Both the position numbers and the translations under genes were made by a program. From Lampris incognitus (taxonomy: Eukaryota; Chordata; Actinopteri; Lampriformes; Lampridae): a stretch of DNA of 64,000 nucleotides. Below the pieces are notes generated by a model, which worked only from the letters and a program-made list of their open reading frames with translations, did not search any database and was not told where the DNA came from. The stretch covers positions 49,861,008 to 49,925,007 of the forward strand of contig NC_079219.1 of NCBI RefSeq assembly GCF_029633865.1, given 5' to 3'. Positions 43,701 to 55,800 of this stretch are shown here, one piece after another. Within the stretch, counting starts at the first letter, position 1. The number at the start of each line of letters is the position of its first letter.

Positions 43701-46700
43701 AGATACGAAATCATGCACCAGTTTTGAAACTGGCAAAAGACATTCCTGAGGGACAGATTCCAGCAATCTACTACCACAGAAAGTGTCGCAGTATCTTCAC
43801 TATGAAGCAAATTCTTGATGGCCTCCTTGCAAAAGAAAAGAAAAGTTGTGTCTCTGCTGAAGAGAAACAATCTAAGAGAGTAGCTCGACATGCTCCAAGT
43901 ACATCTAGGACTTATGATGCTGAGTGCATATTTTGTCAGAAAAATAGCAAATGTTCCAAGAGACAGAATACGAGAGAAGTACTGGTGCAGTGTCGAGAAC
44001 TGCGAGCTGATGCAAAGATCAGGAGTGCAGCCACAAAGAAAAGGGACAGCAGAATCCTTGCCATTGTGAGTAGAGACCGTGTAGCAGTTGAAGGGCACTA
44101 CCACAGGTCCTGCTATAGACTTTACACCAAAGAAGAGGTTTCCAAAGGAGAGGTTGCCAGCAATGAAGATGATGATGCTGCAGCCCAGTATGAAGCTACT
44201 GTGAATAAGGCATACAATGAGCTGTTCCTCTTCATCAGGATGGAGCTTTTTGGCAATCCTCAAGTGATGACAATGACTGATCTCTCTTCTGGACTGGTAG
44301 CTTCAATGAACTCCCAAGGCATTGCCCAAGTCAAGGAATCAACCAAGAAGCACATAAGGCGAAACCTAGAGAGTGAGTTTGCTGGAGCCTTGCAGATATT
44401 CCCTGATGAGAAAGGAAAATTCCTCCTCTATCCCGATAACTTGTCCATGAGGGAACTTGCCAAAGAAAATCAGTCTCTCAAAAGGGAGCTGCAGACCCTG
44501 AAAAGTGTCAGTGCACAAGATGTTATAGCCAAAGCAGCCATCAAATTGAGAGCAGACATTAAAAGTCAAGATGTTCCTCAAACCTGGCCGCCTGAAGTCA
44601 AACCAGAAGCAGAATGTCCTACCATTCCAGAGTCGCTCATTATCTTCCTGTACTCTCTACTCACAGGCTCAAATGATCCTGATCATGCATCCCAGAGAGT
44701 GCAGTGCCTTCTGCAGTCATTTGGCCATGACATAGTATATGCAGTGACATGTGGAAATACCAAGCCTTCCAAGCACATTGTTCTGCCATTCAGTGTCAAA
44801 TCGTTGACAGGAAATGTAGAGTTGATAAACATCCTCAACCGACTTGGTCACAGTGTGTCCTATTCACAGATGGAAGAGATCAACACTGCCCTGTGTCTCC
44901 AGAAACTCTCATCATCAGGGAGTGGCATTGCCCTTCCAGCTAACATCCATCCTGGCATATTCACAACTTTAGCCTGGGACAATATCGACCGTCTTGAAGA
45001 AACTGTCAGTGGTGAGGGAACATCTCACAGAGTCAATGGGATTGCTGTGCAAGCAAAACCAGTCAACCCACTTCCTGTCCAACCCATGCCCACTGTTCCC
45101 AAAACAAAGAAGAGAAGCATTGATGGACCCCCACCAATGTTACCAACTTACAATGCTGGACAACGGGTAGGGCCACCACAAAGCAAAAAGTCAGATGCCG
45201 ATACTGCAGCCAATACTAAGCTTGCCAGAGAGAAAAACCTTCTTTGGGTCCTAGCACGCATGTCACAACAAGAAGAACAGTCAGTCAGCAGCTGGACAGG
45301 CTTCAACATCCTGACTCGAGGAGAGATGACGGTCATCCCCGACAATATAGGCTATCTGCCTACCATCAATGCTCCAGCGACACAAATGTCTACTGTCAAC
45401 GAGGTGCTTAACCAGTCACTGAGCATCATGCAGTGCTTAGGCCTGAGGAAGATTGTCTGTGTCTTTGACCAAGCCCTGTATGCGAAGGCTGTCGAGATCA
45501 CATGGAAACACCATGACAAGTTCCATGATATCATCGTTAGGCTTGGGGTATTCCACACCATCTGCACACTGCTGGCAATAATAGGAAAGCGTTTCCAAGA
45601 TGCTGGACTCAAAGACCTCTGCATTGAGTCTGGCATGATTGCAGAAGGCTCAATTGCTGGTGTTATGGATGGCCGCAAGTACAACAGGGCAGTGCGACTA
45701 CACAAGCTCCTGTATGAGGCTCTCATGCGACTGACCTTGAATGGTTTCCTGTCCTGGTTGGAAGAAACTCACAGGAATGACATGGTTCACCTGAATGAGA
45801 CACTGAAGACCATTGACAGCCTTGGGAAAGAAGTCTCACAACATGCTTTGAAGGAGGTCCTCGAGAACAGCTCTTGTACACGCATCATGGATCTATTTGA
45901 AGTCTACCGTGAGTTCCTTAGAGGTGGAAATGGCAGCCTCTCGAACTTCTGGATGTCCTATTTGGACATGGTTGAAATCTTGTTGGGGCTCATCCGAACA
46001 TCCAGAGAAGGAGACTGGATGCTACACTTGGCTAGCATTCGAGCAATGATCCCATGGTGCTTTGCTTATGACAGGATGAATTATGCACGCTACCTCCCCT
46101 ACTACTACGCCCAGATGTCTGAGCTGCCCATCACACACCCAGATGTGTACACAGAATTCATGGAAGGAGGCTTCTCAGTCCAACTGGGCTCCACCAATCC
46201 CTTTGGCCGAATCCCTGTTGACCACGCTATAGAAGAAACGGTGAACAAAGACACCCAAACAGCTGGAGGGACAAAGGGATTCAGCTTGAAGCCAGGAGCT
46301 GTGACCAAATATTATCTCACAGCTGAGTATAGAAGCATGTACCTCAGACAGCTGAGAGACCTGACAGGTCAAGGCAGGTGCAAATGGTCTCATCCAGATC
46401 TACAGAGTCCAAGGATCAAGAGAGATGAAGCAGATGTCCAGTCTCTCATGGACCTTATGGAGAATAACTGGCTCAATCCTATGTCCCCTGATGAGATTGA
46501 TTTGGTTAGCCTCTCCACTGGCAACATGGCTCCACCTGATGTGACCATAGATCTCTTGAGAGCTCTTGAGAAAGGAGAAGAGGCCTACCAAGCATTCCAG
46601 CAAACAAGGTTAGATGCAGACCCACCACCTGTGAAATTCCACGACAAGATGACCAAGCAAAGTCTGAAAACATTCTCCAATGTCAGCACAAAACAAGCTC

Positions 46701-49700
46701 ATGGAAAGAAAGCACAGGATGTGGTTCTGAAGGCAGATAGAAACCTTTTCAGTCACATGATCCTGGTGGCTGAAAGCAGGAAGGTGAATCTGAAGGATGT
46801 CCTTGCCTACCCATTGGGCCCACTACCATGGGCACTGGCAAATGCTGATGGGTCCTTACGAAAAACAAACAAGGCTGCACTTGCCAGAGAGCTTGAAAAG
46901 AATGTATCTCCTGCAGAAGACATCCCAATCCCATCTACTTCCATCATTGATGGGATGAGCCTGGTCCAAAAAATGAATGGCAACAACAAAACCTTTGCAC
47001 AGGTGGCAGAGTCAGCCTTGACCCAGGTCCTCCATGAGGGAGCACAGAGTGGGAGGATTGATGTTGTTTTTGATGTCTATCACCAGACTTCGATCAAAGA
47101 TGCTGAACGACTGAACCGGGGTGGAGACATCACTCTCCAGTACAAGAATCTTGCAGGGGGACACCACGTCCAGCAGTGGAGAAAATTTCTGTGCAGTTCC
47201 TCCAACAAGACCAGTCTCATCAAGTTTCTGGTGGAAGAGTGAAACTCCCACGATACAGAGCTATGCTGCATGGCAAGGTGTTGTACATGACCTGTGAGGA
47301 AACCTGCTACAAGTTGACAGAAGATGGGTGTGAGGAAGCAGCAGAACTGCACTCCACACATGAAGAAGCTGACACCCGTCTGCTCCTGCATGCATTGCAT
47401 GCAGCAAATGCGGGCTCGAAGTCAGTTATCATCACAGCTGAGGACACTGATGTCATGGTGCTTTGTCTTGGCTTCCAGAAGGACATCACCTGTCCCATCT
47501 ACCAGAAGTGTGGGACTCAGAACCGTACACGGTTTGTCGACATCACCAAACTGGCAAGTTCACTTGGAGACAGCATCTGTGACAGCCTAATTGGCTTACA
47601 TGCCTTCACAGGCTGCGACACTGTCAGTGCATTTGCTGGTCGAGGGAAGCTGAATGCCCTGAAGATAGTGAGAAAGCACACTTCCTGCCAAGAGACTTTT
47701 AGTCAACTGGGACAGACATGGAATGTGAGTGATGAGCTGTTCCAGAAAATTGAGTAGTTCACCTGTCGGATGTATGTTGCTAATAGCAGCACTGCTGAGG
47801 TGAACAAACTGCGTTACCAGCTCTTCTGCACCAAAAGGGGAGAGGTTGAGTCCAGCCAGCTGCCACCATGTAGAGACTGTCTCTTTATGCATGTTCAACG
47901 AGCCAACTATCAGGCAGCAATATGGAAGTGCTGTCTGCAGGCTAACCCTGTGGTGCCAAGCCCTACTGAGTATGGATGGACAGACGATGAAGGCAAGCTG
48001 GCCATTTACTGGATGCGCTCCCCACCTGCACCAGATGTGGTCTTGGAAATGCTAACATGCAAGTGTGTGCATTCATGCAAAATGCCAAGCTGCATGTGCC
48101 TGTCAAATGGACTTCCATGCACAGACATGTGCAGGTTACAGACCTGCAGTAACCAAAAACAGCAGGATGGTCCAGAACTGGACTTTGAACTTGGGGAGTC
48201 AGATGATGAGAGAAACGAGCAGTTTGATGAATGACAGTGTGATGATTCTGATGGTATTACTGTGGTAGTAGTCTATTGATGCACAGGATGTTGATTCTGG
48301 ACTTGGTTACCCAGAGCTTGATAACAATAATGTAACCATATTCACATATACCCATTACCCTACCCATTACCATTACATATACCCACTAATGATATGGGAT
48401 TACATGTATCATTGACTAAGTATATGTAAATGTCAATGTTGTTTAAAATATTAAAATAGATCATTACCTCACTATGGTATTCCTTTTTATCATGTATTTT
48501 GATTTTGTATTTAAACAAATGTATAGAGACCAGTTTGTGACCTAACTGGCTTTGGTCTAGTTCTCATTTAAGGCTCACAATCACCTCACACAATGAAATA
48601 GTATGGGTATATTATACATTTTCTGAATCTTTACAGTCCTGTGAGTATTCCAGTTTTTGTGTTTTGTGTCCCTGATATTCCTAGATGCCACAGGGCTAAA
48701 AGAAAGTATATAGTTTAGGCGAAAATTGCAGAAAGATGTGTGTTATTGACGGGTTGAAGAGCTCAAGTGACCTCTATATTTGTGAGAAATATCCACAACA
48801 GGGCTTGAATGAAAGCTAAGAAGGTCCCCTTTAAAATGATACCAAAGACAATATTATAGAACATTGAAAAATGTCCTGACCATGAGGCTAAACCAGGATA
48901 TGCACCAGCGTCTAAAATGCAATTTAGTTTAGCGGGTGGTTAACTTCATGAGCTGATAACTGTGATACAGCTGCCACTCAGGAATGGTTATCATACCAAA
49001 ATATCATCTACAGACATGGATCCTTTCAAAAATTATAAGTAAGTTTTGCCACCTTGAGTGTACCGAAATATCGTCTGGCCCATGGACTACTGGGTGCATA
49101 TCTTCGAGACGTGCCCTAGGGTTACTAGTGGTGGGATTGTAAGCTAACTGTAGCTTACATCGCATGCATACGACTTTATCTCGAGGTTCCGTAACTTTTC
49201 CGTTTTCCGACCAACATCCGAAATATTTCCAAACGGGGCCTTTCAGATTGTTCCCCTCTCTCTCCGCGGCCGAGTCGGCTTGTCAACTCTGCCAGCTTTA
49301 CCACGCGGTTGTTGTGGAATTACTCACTCATTTCAGCTTGATCTACATTTTTCATTTTCGACCAATGAAAGCGCCTCCTCGCGAGAGGCGGACAGCCGCG
49401 GTAGCGCCGTTTTGTTTTTCACAAACGAATATTAATTTTCACACTCAAATGTCTTTTTTTTACGATTTGGTTATATTGTAGCGAATTCGGGGGGCAACGC
49501 AACCACAGGAACTGCCGCGGCCGGGAGGCGAACCCGTGTCGCCCGCACCGCAGGAGACGTCGCTAACCGCTCGACTTAAAGAGTCAGACCCGTTCGTCAA
49601 AGACCAACGTGTCTACTTATCCATGCACGCTACACTCTCCCCCTCCCCTTCCCTTCCGGAAGCACGTCCCTGCGCTTCAGCCTATCAGCTCCCTCACGCC

Positions 49701-50914
49701 TCTGGGCGCACGCGCTTCCGATGACCTCACGGTCTTACCAGCCCACTTCTGACACCAATGTAGCGAATTCGGGGGGCAACCCGAGATACCGTCGCCACAG
49801 CCGGGACGCGAACCCGTATCTCCTGCACCGCAAGCGACAACGTTAACCAGTGGACTAAAGGGTCCGACCCGTTAGTCAAGGACCAATGTGTCTACTTATC
49901 CATGCACGCTACAATATATTTGAATTTGGCATAGTCACTTACAGCCCCAGCTCCCACAGCTAGATTCTTCCAGCATTCCAATGCAAGCTAGATCAGACAC
50001 CAGAAATGCTGCCTGACTGAAAAATAAATAAACGTACCGTCTCCCCAAACCTGCTTCAGCAAACCCACCGCACAGCCCCCCTTTCACATTCTGACTGGAC
50101 TGGACTGGACTTGCCTGACAGAATACCGAGTAACTCCTCATGGACCTCCCTCCCTGTTTTCCTCCAGGAAATATTACACAAATTCGTCCATTTCATCCAG
50201 TGATCAAATAGACGCCCTCTCTCACTTAGGTATCAGGACGCAGGGTCAAATGACTGATGATAATTTGAGGGCAGGGACCAGTAACAAGAGACGAAGCCAT
50301 TTTAGAGCGTTCATTCCCAATTGTAGCTTGAACTACTTAATCTAAACTGCGAATGTGGATTTTAAAATGGTTCTGTATGTCTTCAGGTGTTGAATTTGAC
50401 ATCAAATAGTCAAATTGCTATTTCAATTCAAACAAATGTACAACCATAAAGACTTGAGTTACATGGTTCTCTAACAGTGGTGCTGCTTTTCTGGTGGAAA
50501 AAAAGTCATACCAGAGGTTATCAACCTAAACATAAATATTACATAATGTGCAGCTGCTCTATAGATAGAGATGTCTGACTCAGTAACTGTCTTCCAATAC
50601 CCCTTTCTTCCACTCTGACATAAAAGAAGATGAATGGTCTACAACTGCAAAACAATATTTGCTTGTAGGCTTAAAGCTAAAACCAAATTTGGCCCATGTC
50701 CCTTTACTTGACACGAATAATCTACTGATCACAAAGGGAAATTACAATTTGAAATGCACGCGCGCACACACGCACACACACACACACACACGCACACACA
50801 CACACACGCACACACACACTTGACAGCTGATGGTTGCTTATGGCATGAAAAAGGCTTGTACTGTCTCATAAAGAATTCATTTGACTCACTGGATATACAC
50901 ATACACAAAAACAT

Positions 50915-50982
<68 letters not shown>

Positions 50983-52861
50983 TAATTGGTTTTCTGCCTT
51001 CCACCAGTCATCCATCAACATAAGATTAGGAAACACATATTACATGGCAAGATTCATCATACGACCCCGATTTCCTGTGTCTGAACGAGTCAGGGACAGA
51101 GTTATCATAAGTGGTTAATAATAATTAATAAAGATTGCCTTTGCAGGTGGAGAACCTCAATTCTACTTGCAGATTAACTCTGTCTAGGACACATTGGCAC
51201 ACAATTTCCCTGTGTAGTATGCCAAGCCTGGCAGCAGCACAGATTTCAAGGAAAAAATAAAAAACAAGGATGATTGAGTCAGGGAGTAACAACAACAGAA
51301 GATTGCAAATTGATGTCTCGATTAATCTTGCAGTTTAAAAAAATTGTGAAAAAAATCAATTACAGAAAAGGCATGGACCCTACACAATGATAAAGGAAAT
51401 TTCCAATTTTTGTTTTTTTTTTCAACCCGGGTCTTATTTTGGAGTATTTTTCATCATTGCTGTTGATAGTATTTTACATACCTGCCTTATCGTGAGGTTT
51501 TTGGAGACGAGCCCAGACAGGCACTGTGCTTCACAATGGTGCCAGGTTTCAATTTACCCAAGACAAGTCCAGTTTACCTAAATCTCTTATTTGCAAGTGA
51601 AAATGAAGTTTACATTTTAAATTAGTTGAAATTAAAAGTAAAATAATCTCATTAAATACCCGCGCTACAACTTGCAGACTTGCACAGCCTGCAGATTCAG
51701 CTGGACACTTCATGTTCCCCAGACATTTTGTATATATCTTTCCTAATCGTGTTGATACGTCTTTATTAACTAAAGGTTTACCTAAACAATACACTATTTA
51801 TTGCTTGGATGACAACAACTCTAAATGTTACAAGTTATTTGTTTTGGATTCCCCCCCCCTTTTTCTCCCCTATTGCATCCGGCCAATTACCCCACTCTTC
51901 CAAGCCATCCCGGTCGCTGCTCCAACCCCTCTGCCGACCCGGGGAGGGCTGCAGACTACCACATGTCTCCTCCGATACATGTGGAGATACACGTAGCACG
52001 TGGGAGGATCACACTATCACCCCCCAGTTCCCCCTCCCCCCTGAACAGGCGCCCCGACCGACCAGAAGAAGCGCTAGTGCAGTGACCTGGACACATACCC
52101 ACATCTGGCTTCCCACCCGCAGACACGGCCAACTGTGTCTGTAGGGACGCCTAACCAAGCCGGAGGTAACGTGGGGATTTGAACTGGTGATCCCCATGTT
52201 GGTAGGCAGCAGAATAGACCGCTACGCTACCCGGATGCCCCTATATGTTTCTTTTTAATATTAAGTCAGTTAAAGGAAGTTTTGTTCCAAAAAGGGGGGG
52301 GGGGATAACAACTAGCACTCAACCAATAAATTGTTTAATATCTTCAAATGTCTCAAGTATGTTCAGAATTATGGTACTTTTTGCAGGGGGGGGTCCATTT
52401 TTTGTGTTTTTGAGGTTTTTATATCATTCTGTGGGTTCCTAGTAGTCTTTCCTATGTATTCAAATCCGAAAATTCCCATTTTGGTCATAAGTATGTAGGC
52501 TTTAGCATCAAAATGCTATTTTCCCAAGCAGCTTCTAAAAACTTTATCCCATGAGACCTGACATGGGTTTCTGCACTTTCTTTTAACACTTTGGTCACTC
52601 TACACTGTCAGCGAACTGCATGGGTGTGTGTGGTTGTGTGGCGGGGGGGTGGGGGGGGGCATCAGGGCCAACTCGCCTCCCTGCTTTTTGCTAATGGCTG
52701 AGTGGGCGTTTCCATTTGAACAACCTGGCAAAGAACAAAGATTGTGTTGCCCTTTAAAAGGATAATGGGTCCCACAGGTTGACAAAATGATAATAGACAA
52801 CGCTCACAGGAAGACTCTCTTTAAATCAGAGATAAAAATATTGACACCACTTGAACATTTA

Positions 52862-52894
<33 letters not shown>

Positions 52895-55800
52895 TAAATC
52901 AAAACTCAAAGGAAATTCCTAAATGTTTTATCACTACGGTGAACACCATAATAGGCCCTTCAGTTATTGACTGAGAGCCAACATTTTTCCATTTCTTAAA
53001 TTTGTTTAAAATATCTTAAAAATACTGCTTGGATCAGCATTCATACCCTATGTTTATTTTTCATCATATCTTTTTTTTTTTTTTTTTTAAATAATCATTG
53101 CATTGACTTTCAATTTTCCAAGCTGCTTATCCTAATTAGGGTCATGGGGTCATGGACAGGTCGCCAGTCCATCGCAGGGCAGATGCACAGACACACATAT
53201 CATGCACACCCAGGGGCAATTTAGTATTTCGATCAACCTGACTCCACACAGATAGGACCCTGGCCGGCTGGCCAGGAATCGAACCCAGAACCTTCTTCCT
53301 GTGAGACGACAGCGCTAATCACTGCACCACCGTGCCGTACTTTCAACTTGTATATATTAAATACATGCAACGTACCAAGTCAAATTCCTCATATGCAAAC
53401 ATATGTAGCCATTAAAACCGATTCTATCTCTGTTAGTTACATTATTTGTGGTGTAGTTGTTTGATCCAGTTGGGTGAGTGTTGGTGGATCATCCTCAGTA
53501 TGACAAAAAATTGAAAATAAAAAGCAAATTAATTGTGAATTTTCTAAAATTTCCCAACTTAGGGACAATTCATATATTACCATCTGAAAATATAACAGTG
53601 ACATTAAGACATGGCTTTTTGTCAGTGTTGTAGACAGTGTTATAAGTGCTCTAAGGCAGCAGTCCCCAACCACCGGGCCATGGACTGACACCAGGCCATG
53701 AGGAAACAATATTATTCAGCAAAAAAAAAAAAAGGAATCAATCAATTAGTTGCATTTTATATAGTGCTTTTCTAGTTGTAACAGCCACTCAAATAATAAT
53801 GAACATATGACATTATAGGCAATTTGTGCGGTATTACATTGAACCTGAACCTGTCTGCTTTTCCTGTACAACAGAGGAGCACTCGAATGAATAATCAAAA
53901 AAGTTTCATTGACAATAATACAACTGAAACTTTTAAGAAAACTGTAAATGAGTTATCGCTGTTCATGGCATCACAAACTGAGGATCTTGTGAACAACTTC
54001 AACTCAAAAATATGAAATGTCTTTGACAACATTGCACCTGTTAAATGTGAAAACAGAAAAACAAAACGCCCCCTGGAGAAATGGAGTGGCTGTTAGGCAG
54101 CTTAAGAGAGTGTCGCCAGGCAGAACAACAGTGGAGAAAGACTATACTTCAGGTTCAGCATGAAATTTACAAAGAGAGACTGAACAAGTACAGCAAAGAA
54201 ATTAAACAGGCCAGATAGTATTTTTCTCTAAAATCAATAATGAAAATGTTAACAATAGTAAAGTACTTTTCTCTACTATTGATTGACTTATTAATCCACC
54301 ATCTCCAAACCCATCAGAGATGTTGTCCACTGAAAAACATGAGCAACTCGCTACATTCGTCAAAAACAAACTATTGCTATTAGACAGAACATTAGTGCCT
54401 CATGATCCAGCCATGAACCTACCCTACAGTTCTCCAGAAATATCACTGGCGCCATGTCTCACTTTGACCCTCTAATACCATAAAAGCCTAGACAATATTG
54501 TTGGTCAGCTCAGGTCCTCCACCTGCTGCTTGGATCCTCTCCCTACAACATTTTTTAAAAATGTTTTTAATTGCTTAGCACATGATGTTTTAGAAATGAT
54601 TAACGGCTCTCTTCAAACAGGTATATTTCCTGCAGTACTTAAAACCAGGGGTCATCAACCTGTCGGTACACAGACAAACATGTCCATGGCAAGACGTGTC
54701 TCTGTCCGTGGCAGAAAAAAAAAAGTTGAGGAAAAAAAGTGTATTTTTCTCCCATGATAATATAAATTATCAATATTTAGACAAGAAAATGATTGCAATC
54801 TACTGTTTTCTGAGACTAATAAATTAATTTGGCCACAGTGCAACAGTAACATAGGTTACATCACGTTAACAGTCGGGATGACATGTGCATTAATATTGTA
54901 ACGAATTGAGGGGGCAGCCGGGAACCACCACAGCCAGGATGCAAACCCGGATCTCCCACAACACGGGTACCTACGTTAACAAGTCGACTAAAGGGTCCGA
55001 CCCATTAGTCAAGGGCTAGCGAGTCTATTTATCCGTGATCGTTACAATATGTAAAACTCCTGCAATTGCGCGCATTATCCCACTGTGAGTCAGGTCGCTA
55101 ACTAGATAGATAGATAGCCTAACGTTACAGCCCCCGAAAATGACCAAACATGCTTTTAATCTTTTGTAGGAAAAAGACTTATGTTTTTTTTTTTTCTGAG
55201 AGATGATGGGTTGATGAAGTGTATGAGATGTGGTCAGACAATGAAACAGCTAAAGTCAACAGCAGCGAGGGACCACGGTGAGAAATGGTGCAAGAAACGA
55301 ACAAAAACGGATTCTGTTGAGAAGGAGTGGTTTGCTAGCCAGGCAAAAGAGGACAGGACGGGGCAAATTAAGCTGATGACTAGCTTCGTCAGTCAAAAGA
55401 AAGTTGAACTTGAAAATGACCTCACTTTAGCTTTCAGACTTGCCAAACCATTTACAGCAGGTGACACTTTCAAAGAAACTGCAAAGAAAGTTCACCCGAA
55501 ATCGTCTGCGTTCAGCAGGGTCCACAGCAGTGCTAGCACTGTAGCCAGAAACACAGAGAAAATAGAGAAGTTAGCAGCTGCCAGCCTAACTAGCCTATGT
55601 GAAGCCTCTTTCATGCATGTAACGTGCTATGAAAGCACCGACTGTACTGATAAAACCCAGTTATTGATTTTCCAAAGATCTGTGGATATCAAGGCAAAAG
55701 AAATCAAGACTGAGTTTTTGAGCCTACTCAAAATCACAAAGAAATAGTGCTGACAACATTTCTAATGCCATCATTGAGTATTTCAATCGTGAGAACTAGC

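Larger units (their letters stand above)
42301..49089 (+). mobile_element. large Academ-like DNA transposon (6789 bp)
   Basis: Long terminal inverted repeats of about 555-580 bp (42301-42880; 48535-49089) start TAGTCCATGGGCC. CTG at 42298-42300 and 49090-49092 is a 3-bp target duplication. One large transposase-like gene fills the interior. The 3-bp duplication and the C-terminal XPG-type nuclease fit the Academ superfamily (AcademX-like, without helicase). I recognise the protein type as one common in fish, cnidarians and other animals but cannot run a comparison. Confidence 0.75.
49477..49913 (-). mobile_element. miniature LTR retrotransposon (TRIM) with tRNA-like LTRs
   Basis: Two direct repeats, 49477-49634 and 49759-49913, both TGTAGCG...CGCTACA, flank a 124-bp core. 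ATAT lies on both sides (49473-49476, 49914-49917). On the minus strand the core starts, one base after the LTR, with TGGTGTCAGAAGTGGG, complementary to the 3' end of tRNA-Leu; it ends with a 23-nt purine tract directly before the other LTR. No protein is encoded. Each LTR has an A box (TTTAGTCCACTGG; TTTAAGTCGAGCGG) and a B box (GGGTTCGCGTCCC; GGGTTCGCCTCCC) about 35-45 bp apart, in the same orientation. The two LTRs are only about 75-80% identical by eye. Confidence 0.8.

Noticed and set aside
47236-47245. Programmed frameshift joining the two parts of the Academ-like gene
   Set aside because: No slippery heptamer or obvious downstream structure; a simple one-base deletion plus the later stop codon is the more economical reading.
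43673-47251. Antisense ORFs within the Academ-like gene (up to 196 aa)
   Set aside because: No domain resemblance, and they overlap a well-supported sense frame.
42301-49089. Assignment of the 6.8 kb element to KDZ/Zisupton, Maverick or Helitron
   Set aside because: It has long inverted repeats with a 3-bp duplication, no viral polymerase or packaging genes, and no Rep/helicase. The C-terminal XPG-type motifs fit Academ better.
49477-49634. A genuine tRNA gene in the 155-bp repeats
   Set aside because: A and B boxes are present, but I could not pair an acceptor stem or a clean anticodon arm, and the unit has TG...CA ends with target duplications, so it is a mobile tRNA-like sequence.
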